Source of the DNA: Abiotrophia defectiva_A
Lineage (GTDB): Bacteria > Bacillota > Bacilli > Lactobacillales > Aerococcaceae
Direction: 5' to 3'
Assembly (NCBI GenBank): GCA_963546405.1
Contig: CAUUNL010000060.1
Span: 1 to 10,000 of the forward strand
DNA: 10,000 bases
The notes under the pieces are model-generated. The model searched no databases. It had not been told where the DNA came from and was given only the letters and a program-made list of their open reading frames with translations. This document shows positions 1 to 5,055 of this stretch, in pieces. Within the stretch, counting starts at the first letter, position 1; each line of letters starts with the position of its first letter. Made by a program: the position numbers and the translations under genes.

Positions 1-11
1 TCCCTGCCCTC

Positions 12-40
12 TTGTAAGAAATTGAAAAGGGTCTTATAAT
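12..40 (+). promoter_or_regulatory. Sigma-A promoter of the membrane-protein pair
   Basis: A -35 box TTGTAA (12-17) and a perfect -10 box TATAAT (35-40) are separated by 17 bp. The first start codon lies about 30 bases downstream at 72. This is a near-consensus vegetative promoter. Confidence 0.8.
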
Positions 41-71
41 AGAAGTAGAGAGAGAGGAAAGGACTCGCTAT

Positions 72-632
72 ATGTTTAATGAATTATTTAATGACAAGCA
101 ACAAGCCCTCTATTTATTCGACGCCCAGCGTCAGGCCTTTGCCTTAATTCCAGAGCAAAAGCGCCCCATCTATCTAGCCTGCCATCATCGTAACTTCTTA
201 ATTCTGGTCGTCTTCGCCATGATTTCGCTAGCGCCGGATAGCACCATCTGGCTGAATTTAGCCATTTGCGCCGGTCTCTATGGTCTCATGACCTGGTACT
301 ACTTGACCAAGTTGACGCCTCAGGCTGACTGGCAAAGTCTGACAGCTGACCTAGCCGTCTATCCGACCTTCTACAAGCGTTTTGACTTATCCAAGCTCAA
401 GCTCAACATCAGTCTCTTCGTCTTGGTCTTATTGGCGGTCTTGATTGGCATTAGCCAGCGGGTCAGCCAATCCCTAGTCTTAGAAATTCTGCTAGCGCTG
501 GCCATCGCCTATGAAGCCCTACGTCAGATTCTGATCTTCCTGGCCCTCCGCCAAAATCCCCTGCCCCCACTTTCAAGCAAGCAAGTCAGTCCAAGACTCA
601 AAAGCCAAGTGCTCAAGAAAAAGAAAAAGTAG
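72..632 (+). CDS. Membrane protein of unknown function, four predicted TM segments
   Basis: I do not recognise this 186-residue protein. About 40 hydrophilic N-terminal residues precede hydrophobic stretches at roughly 41-56, 60-79, 112-129 and 134-158. The polar loop between the second and third stretches is rich in aromatic residues. The C-terminus is basic and ends in five lysines. The ATG at 72 is supported by an AAAGGA-type ribosome binding site at 58-63 and by the promoter at 12-40. The stop codon overlaps the ribosome binding site of the next gene, so the two are very likely cotranscribed and translationally coupled. This suggests the two products act together in the membrane. No catalytic motif or known domain is visible, and no function is proposed. 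Confidence 0.8.
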   Translation: MFNELFNDKQQALYLFDAQRQAFALIPEQKRPIYLACHHRNFLILVVFAMISLAPDSTIWLNLAICAGLYGLMTWYYLTKLTPQADWQSLTADLAVYPTFYKRFDLSKLKLNISLFVLVLLAVLIGISQRVSQSLVLEILLALAIAYEALRQILIFLALRQNPLPPLSSKQVSPRLKSQVLKKKKK

Positions 633-641
633 GTGATCCTC

Positions 642-905
642 ATGTCTGCCCTATTCAGCCTTATTCCCATCTGTCTGCTGATTTTTGCTGGCTATCTCTA
701 CTGGTTCCGCGACCACATTGTCACACTCTTAGAATTGAGTTCCCATCGGGAGATTGTCGTTCTGAGCGTGGCCTATGCCTGCCTGGCTCTCTTAGGGCTA
801 GTCTTGGTAGTGCTCAAGCAATTTGAATGGTTGCTGGGTCTCCTCATTCTAGTCTCTGTGCTCAGCGCCATTTTAAGTTTGGTTCTGACTCGTTTTATGA
901 AATAG
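642..905 (+). CDS. Small membrane protein of unknown function, three predicted TM segments
   Basis: This 87-residue protein is almost entirely hydrophobic, with likely membrane segments at about 4-22, 38-58 and 62-83. A short charged loop (around WFRDH) follows the first segment. An in-frame GTG at 633 would add three residues. ATG 642 is preferred because AGGTGA (631-636) gives a ribosome binding site with a 5-base spacer, and that site overlaps the TAG stop of the upstream gene (630-632). It is the second and last gene of a two-gene unit that ends at the terminator at 921. The family is not recognised. A partner of the preceding membrane protein is the simplest inference. Confidence 0.75.
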   Translation: MSALFSLIPICLLIFAGYLYWFRDHIVTLLELSSHREIVVLSVAYACLALLGLVLVVLKQFEWLLGLLILVSVLSAILSLVLTRFMK

Positions 906-920
906 TTGCTATAAAAATAA

Positions 921-955
921 CCCACCAGAGTCCTAAATTCTGGTGGGCTATTTTT
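921..955 (+). terminator. Intrinsic terminator of the membrane-protein pair
   Basis: The arms CCCACCAGA (921-929) and TCTGGTGGG (939-947) form a 9-bp stem. It is followed by a run of T interrupted only by CTA (948-956). An A-rich stretch on the 5' side (912-917) could make it partly bidirectional. Confidence 0.85.
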
Positions 956-984
956 TATGTTCCGGCCCTCTAACAGGACATGAT

Positions 985-1013
985 TTGAAGCCCTTTTCAA
1001 AGAGTGGTATAAT
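985..1013 (+). promoter_or_regulatory. Extended -10 promoter of the four-gene secreted-protein operon
   Basis: A -35 box TTGAAG (985-990), a 17-bp spacer and a perfect TATAAT (1008-1013) are present. A TG at 1005-1006 makes it an extended -10 promoter. It is the only strong promoter seen ahead of the four-gene unit, so it probably drives all four. Confidence 0.8.
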
Positions 1014-1075
1014 AGTTGCATAGTCAAGTGTCATTTTCAGAATGAATTGAACTTGCTAGAGAAAGGAAGATGATT

Positions 1076-1681
1076 ATGAGTCATAAATGGCTCCGGAAAC
1101 TTCTGCTATCCGGACTTAGTCTCTGCCTCCTAACAGCTGGTCTCCCAGGGACAGCTCATGCCCAAGAGAGCAATTCACCCCCACCAACTGCCGAAGATAA
1201 AAACATTTTCGGTGAAAAAACAGTGGTCTACGGCAATGAAGATGCCGGCTATCTGCAAATTCCTCTACGCTTTGTACCAGTCGAAGGCCAAAGCAAGGAC
1301 GAACAGGCCTACCGCTTCCGCGATGAAGCCAGTGGCCAAGAAATCGTCTGGGGTATTCGCGATGTTAAGGTTCCAAGCGACGACAAAATTCCTCAAGACT
1401 TCAAAGACCTGTCACCCGTCTATTGGATTGGCTTCCTCAATTTGCGCGAGCGGATTGGTGAAGGTGGTACCAACAATATGGGAGAATTTGCGACCGTCAA
1501 TAATTTGACCTTCTACCATGTCGCGACTACCCTACCTGACCGGTCCGAATCTACTTTCTACTATCTTCGCCTTAACAATAAGGAAGATGTCATTCTACTC
1601 ACCATCACCGGACCTGACCGGGCGGCCTTAGATAAATTAGCCCCTATTATGTTTACCTGGTCCCCAACCAAGTATGAATAG
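1076..1681 (+). CDS. Secreted protein, paralog 1 of 4 (subtype A), function unknown
   Basis: This 201-residue protein has a classical Sec signal peptide: basic MSHKWLRK, a hydrophobic core, and probable cleavage after AHA at residue 29. The mature part carries the motif shared by all four paralogs, here GNEDAGYLQIPLRF (about 53-66). The stretch RDVK...IPQDFKDLSP (about 95-114) matches paralog 3 specifically. The C-terminus has FTWSPTK, close to the KTWSPTK/KTWSDTK endings of paralogs 4 and 2. ATG 1076 is chosen over ATG 1070 because it lies 8 bases after AAAGGA (1062-1067), whereas 1070 is too close. There is no LPXTG signal, and the one cysteine in the hydrophobic core (LSLC) is not a proper lipobox. 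Release or loose surface attachment is inferred. It is the first gene of the operon. Confidence 0.8.
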   Translation: MSHKWLRKLLLSGLSLCLLTAGLPGTAHAQESNSPPPTAEDKNIFGEKTVVYGNEDAGYLQIPLRFVPVEGQSKDEQAYRFRDEASGQEIVWGIRDVKVPSDDKIPQDFKDLSPVYWIGFLNLRERIGEGGTNNMGEFATVNNLTFYHVATTLPDRSESTFYYLRLNNKEDVILLTITGPDRAALDKLAPIMFTWSPTKYE

Positions 1682-1695
1682 AAAGGAGCCTGACC

Positions 1696-2298
1696 ATGAA
1701 ACTTAGAATAAAATTCTGGCGTGGCCTCCTGATTAGCCTGACTGTGGTCTTAATAGGACTGGCTGGCCTGACGCCAAGCAGTGTAGACGCCCAAGACAAT
1801 AAAGCGCCTGCTGCTCCAACCCTCAACATGGACCAAACCCAACGCGTGGGGACGGACACCATGGGCTATGTCACCATTCCGGCCGACTTTAGCCAGACCA
1901 AGGACGAGGAAAAATACAAGGAATGGGCCAATGCCGACGGTAGCATTACGGTCATCTTGCGTTCCCTGGATCCTCATCAGCCAGTGGCAGATGCCCCTGA
2001 CAACTCAGACGTCTACCTCTATACCATGGGCTATCTGGGTGAAGAAATGGGCAAGCGCAATGCCGGCTATGTCGCTGTCGACCGAATCAAGGCCGATGAT
2101 CCTAAGGCAGGCATGACGCTCACGGCGACCATCCTACTTGAAATGGATGGCAAAAAAGTCTCTACCCTGATGAATTACAATGTAGCCCCTGCTAGCACAG
2201 GCGCCAAATTACTTTTGATTCGCGTCTACAACTTTAATAACGACAGCATCGATAAATTAGTTCCAACCCTCACTAAAACTTGGTCTGATACCAAGTAA
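1696..2298 (+). CDS. Secreted protein, paralog 2 of 4 (subtype B), function unknown
   Basis: This 200-residue protein has a Sec signal peptide with probable cleavage after VDA at residue 32. The mature protein opens with QRVGTDTMGYVTIPADF (about 49-65). It continues with EKYKEW and a strand-like ITVILRSLDP (84-93), and ends KTWSDTK. The combination QRVG[ST]D, KYKE and a later LDP is shared with paralog 4 but not with paralogs 1 and 3, which places it in subtype B. AAAGGAG (1682-1688), directly after the stop codon of paralog 1, gives a strong ribosome binding site with a 7-base spacer and marks tight operon linkage. No cell-wall anchor, lipobox or catalytic motif is visible. The GY-x-x-IP-x-DF opening is reminiscent of small secreted domains of the PsbP/Mog1 type, but that is only an impression. 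Confidence 0.8.
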   Translation: MKLRIKFWRGLLISLTVVLIGLAGLTPSSVDAQDNKAPAAPTLNMDQTQRVGTDTMGYVTIPADFSQTKDEEKYKEWANADGSITVILRSLDPHQPVADAPDNSDVYLYTMGYLGEEMGKRNAGYVAVDRIKADDPKAGMTLTATILLEMDGKKVSTLMNYNVAPASTGAKLLLIRVYNFNNDSIDKLVPTLTKTWSDTK

Positions 2299-2318
2299 GT
2301 CAACGAAAGGAGTTTCCA

Positions 2319-2957
2319 ATGAAACGATTTATTCCTATTTTATCCTTAGCCAGCCTACTCTTAGCCGGCCAATTCGCCTTGACTGAAGTAGCTCAAGCCA
2401 CTGAATCAAGTGCTGCAAGTAGCACCAGTCAAGAATCTGCCAAGGAATCAAGCAAAAACTCATTTTTCAAAAAATCTAACGAATCCCAAGCTAAATCAGT
2501 CCAAGTAGGCCTCCCTAATGCCGGCTACTTCAACCTTCCTGGTAATTTCCAAGAACAAAAAGCTGATACCACGGACAAAACGATTCACTATATTGACAAA
2601 GAAAACAAAGAAGAACTCTACATCGATATCCAAGACGTCAAGGAAGGCGACATGCCTGAAAAATTCAAGAAACTCAAGCCGCTAGACTATATGGCCCACA
2701 ATGACATGTCCGTCTACGCCTTCAAAGCCCATGGCAAAAAGGTGACGACTGTCCCTGTTAACCTAGGCAAACCTTTTGGTTATATTTATCAAATTGATGT
2801 GACCAAATCAGATGATCGCCGGGCCGTCATCATTGACTTCGCCCATCCTGATGATGCCAACCGTATCGTGCGCTTGACCTTCTTCAGCTCTAATGAAGAA
2901 TCCCTTAAAAACTTAGTCAAGCACTTAGAAAAATGGCAAGCTAAGCCAGCCAACTAA
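2319..2957 (+). CDS. Secreted protein, paralog 3 of 4 (subtype A), function unknown
   Basis: This 212-residue protein has a Sec signal peptide with likely cleavage after AQA at residue 27. A Ser/Ala/Glu/Lys-rich, probably disordered linker follows (about 28-60), which the other three lack or have only in short form. The paralog core starts at QVGLPNAGYFNLPGNF (62-77). The segment IQDVK...MPEKFKKLKP (104-121) aligns with paralog 1 and places it in subtype A. The C-terminus ends LEKWQAKPAN, a diverged form of the K-T-W ending of the others. AAAGGAG (2306-2312) with a 6-base spacer supports ATG 2319. The gene lies 20 bases after the stop of paralog 2. No anchor or enzyme motif was found. Confidence 0.8.
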   Translation: MKRFIPILSLASLLLAGQFALTEVAQATESSAASSTSQESAKESSKNSFFKKSNESQAKSVQVGLPNAGYFNLPGNFQEQKADTTDKTIHYIDKENKEELYIDIQDVKEGDMPEKFKKLKPLDYMAHNDMSVYAFKAHGKKVTTVPVNLGKPFGYIYQIDVTKSDDRRAVIIDFAHPDDANRIVRLTFFSSNEESLKNLVKHLEKWQAKPAN

Positions 2958-2974
2958 TAGAAAGGATGAATCAC

Positions 2975-3637
2975 ATGACTAAAAAATTATTGAAAAGCGT
3001 CCTCTTAAGTTTGACTTTGGCTACTAGCTTAGCGCCAACTGCTATCTTAGCCGAAGAACAAAGTCAGCAGGACAACACTTCTTCCGTTGAGTCTATCTCT
3101 AAGCTACGCGAAGAAGCCAAGAAAGAAGTTTACAATGAAGGCAAGTCCCAACGTGTTGGGAGCGATCTAACAGGTTGGGTCAATGTCCCAGAAGATTTTA
3201 AAGAGTTCACTAAATACAAGGAGCAAAATGAGGGTAGACTGCTTCAATACGACCGCAATAACGAAGATGTCGTGGTCACCCTTGAGCAATTAGATCCTTA
3301 TAACCGCGAAGACCTGATTTCATTCATGAAAAAATCCAGTGACGTGGAGCTACATGCTTTGGACAAGGTGTCCCATGTTAATTCCACTCTGACCCCATAC
3401 TTTATCGAAATTACCAAGACTAAATTGCCTTTTGCTGATGAAGCCATCAGAATCCAGGCAAAATACGGGCCAAACGATAATCCCGACTTATCTAGTCAAA
3501 TCGTCTATTATGTTTTCGCACCAAATGACCAAAAAGATCAATACTATGTGGTATCAGTCGTGTCTTATATCACAGATGACGCCTTCATCAAAAACCAAGC
3601 GGAACCAGTCATCAAGACTTGGTCACCTACTAAATAA
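2975..3637 (+). CDS. Secreted protein, paralog 4 of 4 (subtype B), function unknown
   Basis: This 220-residue protein has a Sec signal peptide with probable cleavage after ILA at residue 26. A charged, helix-prone stretch (about 35-57, containing KLREEAKKEV) precedes the core SQRVGSDLTGWVNVPEDF (58-75). KYKE (80-83) and VVVTLEQLDP (99-108) follow, and the end is KTWSPTK. These features match paralog 2 (subtype B). An in-frame ATG at 2966 lies inside the AAAGGATG ribosome binding site (2961-2968), so ATG 2975 with a 6 to 8 base spacer is the better start. It is the last gene of the operon, and the terminator begins 3 bases after its stop. No sortase signal, lipobox or catalytic motif is visible. 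Confidence 0.8.
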   Translation: MTKKLLKSVLLSLTLATSLAPTAILAEEQSQQDNTSSVESISKLREEAKKEVYNEGKSQRVGSDLTGWVNVPEDFKEFTKYKEQNEGRLLQYDRNNEDVVVTLEQLDPYNREDLISFMKKSSDVELHALDKVSHVNSTLTPYFIEITKTKLPFADEAIRIQAKYGPNDNPDLSSQIVYYVFAPNDQKDQYYVVSVVSYITDDAFIKNQAEPVIKTWSPTK

Positions 3638-3640
3638 GTC

Positions 3641-3671
3641 AAAAGCGCCCGGCATTGCCGGCCGCTTTTTT
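3641..3671 (+). terminator. Intrinsic terminator of the secreted-protein operon
   Basis: The arms AAAAGCGCCCGGC (3641-3653) and GCCGGCCGCTTTT (3657-3669) pair at 12 of 13 positions around a 3-base loop. The right arm runs on into TTTTTT (3666-3671). It starts 3 bases after the stop codon of paralog 4. Confidence 0.9.
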
Positions 3672-3699
3672 GTTTGGTGGAGTTTCTGGCTTTTCTCAG

Positions 3700-4090
3700 C
3701 TTCTGACTGAGCTAGTGGGCCACTAGCTCCTGGATTTTCCCGGTTTTCCGGCCTTTTTCACGGTTTCTGATCGAGCTAGTGGTCCACTCGACGGAGTGGG
3801 CCACTAGCTCCTGACTTTTTCCCGGTTTTCCGGCCTTTTCCCGGTTTCTGACCGAGCTAGTGGTCCACTCGACAAAGTGGACCACTGGCTCCCGGCTTTC
3901 CCCCGGTTTTCCGCCTTTTTCCCAGTTTCTGGCCGAACTAGTGGTCCACTCTCCAGAGTGGACCACTGGCTCCTGGCTTTCCCCCGGTTTTCCGGCCTTT
4001 TCCCCGATTTCAGGCCGAGCTAGTGGTCCACTCTCCAGAGTGGACCACTGGCACATGGCTTTCTTTCGAATTTCTGACCTAGCTCGCGCC
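3700..4090. repeat. Tandem array of about 81-bp repeats, each with a long hairpin
   Basis: Units begin with TTTCTG(A/G) or a variant at 3700, 3764, 3845, 3926, 4008 and 4071, giving periods of 64, 81, 81, 82 and 63. A full unit holds a palindrome followed by a pyrimidine-rich spacer with the core CCCGGTTTTCCGGCCTTTT. The palindromes have arms GAGCTAGTGGTCCACTC (3773-3789) / 3794-3810, 3854-3869 / 3876-3891, 3935-3951 / 3956-3972 and 4017-4033 / 4038-4052. Several pairs are held by G-T wobbles. Each arm itself contains a small palindrome, AGTGG-T/A-CCACT. The first unit is collapsed and the last has lost its palindrome. The array fills the gap between two convergent transcription units. Long open frames cross it on both strands, but they have no ribosome binding site and are judged non-coding. 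I do not recognise the repeat family. Confidence 0.85.
3709..3729. repeat. Collapsed repeat palindrome (17-bp deletion derivative)
   Basis: GAGCTAGTGG (3709-3718) and CCACTAGCTC (3720-3729) are perfect inverted arms around one G. Compared with the next unit (3773-3810), exactly 17 bases are missing between two copies of the direct repeat AGTGG. This matches replication slippage or hairpin-driven deletion. Confidence 0.7.
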
Positions 4091-4112
4091 TTTTCCTTAG
4101 TAACAGAACAAA

Positions 4113-4146
4113 AAAGAGGCTGGATTCACAGAATCTCAGCCTCTTT
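4113..4146 (-). terminator. Terminator of the phosphatase gene, likely bidirectional
   Basis: The arms AAAGAGGCTGGATTC (4113-4127) and GAATC-T-CAGCCTCTTT (4131-4146) form a 15-bp stem with one bulged base and a 3-base loop. Read on the minus strand, the stem is followed by a run of T (A-run at 4109-4115), 7 bases after the stop of the phosphatase. On the plus strand TTTCTTATTTT follows, so it could also stop rightward transcripts. Confidence 0.85.
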
Positions 4147-4152
4147 CTTATT

Positions 4153-4989
4153 TTATGCCCAGTGAGCGATGATTTCCAAGCCAAAGTGGTCGCTGACGAC
4201 GGGGCCGCGCTGGCCGTCTAAGACGACGCGGTAGCTGTCTACCACGAAGTCTTGGCTCAAGAAGGCCAAGTCAATTCGCAGTTGGTCCACATTGCCTTCC
4301 CAGCCGTCAATGGCTTTCTCGACAGTGAACTCGCCCTCTTTTTCCTTAGCCACTAGGAAAGCATCCTGGAGCTTAAGGTCACTGGCAGCAATCAAATCAT
4401 AGCCTTCCTGACGTTTGCCAGCTGGATTGTTGAAGTCGCCCATCAGAATCAGTGGCAACTCGGCATGGCCACGTAGAACAGCTTCCGTCTTCTTCCATTC
4501 ATAGCCAAAGCTAATGTCGCTATCCGGATCCCACCAAGAGAAATGGCCACTGGCTACTTGCAGAGCCCGCTCGCCAATATGAGTCTGCGCCCGCAAGAGG
4601 ACTCGAGTATGATAGTCCGTCCGATCTTGGATGGCTGACACCCAGTAAGCTTCTGGCTGTAATGGCTCCTTAGACAAGATGGCCACGCCCTCATCATAGC
4701 GATCGAAGCCAATGTGGGCATCTGCCCAGGCCCAGTAGTAGGCCTTGCCTGCTTGGCGCAAGCCTTCCACTAAGAGACGGGCAAAGTTATCTTCCTTAAT
4801 GGAACGTTGCTTAGCAACCGGACAGAAGTAGGCATCTGGCTCCCAAAGTGGTGCCGTCATGGTTTGGTTGACTTCTTGCAGGGTAATCAGGTCATAGTCG
4901 CCTGCCAGAATAAAGTCAATCAACTCCTCTAGCTTGCGCTCCTGCTCCACTTCAATCCAACTATGGGTATTGAGGTCCAATAATTTCAT
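4153..4989 (-). CDS. mapP: EEP-family phosphatase, likely maltose 6'-phosphate phosphatase (MapP)
   Basis: This 278-residue cytoplasmic protein belongs to the endonuclease/exonuclease/phosphatase superfamily. Its metal and catalytic motifs appear in the usual order: N7 in LNTHSW, E39 in LQEVN, H149 in SGHFSWW, D185 and N187 in MGDFNNP, D240 in RIDLAFLS, and D267-H268 in VSDHFGLE. There is no signal peptide or DNA-binding extension, and the length suits a small-molecule phosphatase. MapP of Enterococcus faecalis is an EEP-family enzyme that dephosphorylates maltose 6'-phosphate imported by the PTS. The PTS permease gene directly upstream makes that role the best reading, although a nuclease or another sugar phosphatase cannot be excluded. 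ATG 4989 has an AGGAGGT ribosome binding site (4995-5001, 5-base spacer). A terminator lies between the two genes, so expression probably depends on read-through. Confidence 0.75.
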   Translation of the reverse strand: MKLLDLNTHSWIEVEQERKLEELIDFILAGDYDLITLQEVNQTMTAPLWEPDAYFCPVAKQRSIKEDNFARLLVEGLRQAGKAYYWAWADAHIGFDRYDEGVAILSKEPLQPEAYWVSAIQDRTDYHTRVLLRAQTHIGERALQVASGHFSWWDPDSDISFGYEWKKTEAVLRGHAELPLILMGDFNNPAGKRQEGYDLIAASDLKLQDAFLVAKEKEGEFTVEKAIDGWEGNVDQLRIDLAFLSQDFVVDSYRVVLDGQRGPVVSDHFGLEIIAHWA

Positions 4990-5004
4990 AATTTACCTCC
5001 TATG

Positions 5005-5048
5005 AAAAAAAGGTCAAAGAGTGGTGCGAGCCACTCTTTCAACCTTTT
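5005..5048 (-). terminator. Intercistronic terminator between the PTS gene and mapP
   Basis: The inner arms CCACTCTTT / AAAGAGTGG (5031-5039 and 5016-5024) form a perfect 9-bp stem with a 6-base loop. It is extended through a mismatch by AACCTTTT / AAAAGGT pairing (5041-5048 with 5008-5014). On the minus strand it ends in seven T (5005-5011). It lies 8 bases after the PTS stop codon, and mapP's ribosome binding site begins 4 bases beyond the T-run. Confidence 0.85.
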
Positions 5049-5055
5049 GAAATGA

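Noticed and set aside
773..1027. Minus-strand open frame over the end of the second membrane gene
   Set aside because: It overlaps a real gene, a terminator and a promoter on the other strand, and the predicted peptide has no recognisable features.
1076..1165. Lipoprotein signal in paralog 1 (cysteine in the hydrophobic core)
   Set aside because: The residues before the cysteine are LSL. Leucine at -1 does not fit a lipobox, and a standard AHA signal-peptidase site follows.
3712..4056. Minus-strand open frame of 114 codons with repeated peptides such as EWTTSS and GKPG
   Set aside because: It lies wholly inside the repeat array. The roughly 81-bp period is a multiple of three, so an open frame is expected. 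It has no convincing ribosome binding site or promoter, and the peptide follows the DNA repeat.
3700..4090. CRISPR array
   Set aside because: The repeated part is nearly the whole 81-bp unit, there are no unique spacers of constant length, and no cas genes are nearby.
3860..4165. Plus-strand open frame of 101 codons across the array
   Set aside because: It has the same repeat-derived openness, runs through the terminator at 4113-4146 and has no ribosome binding site.
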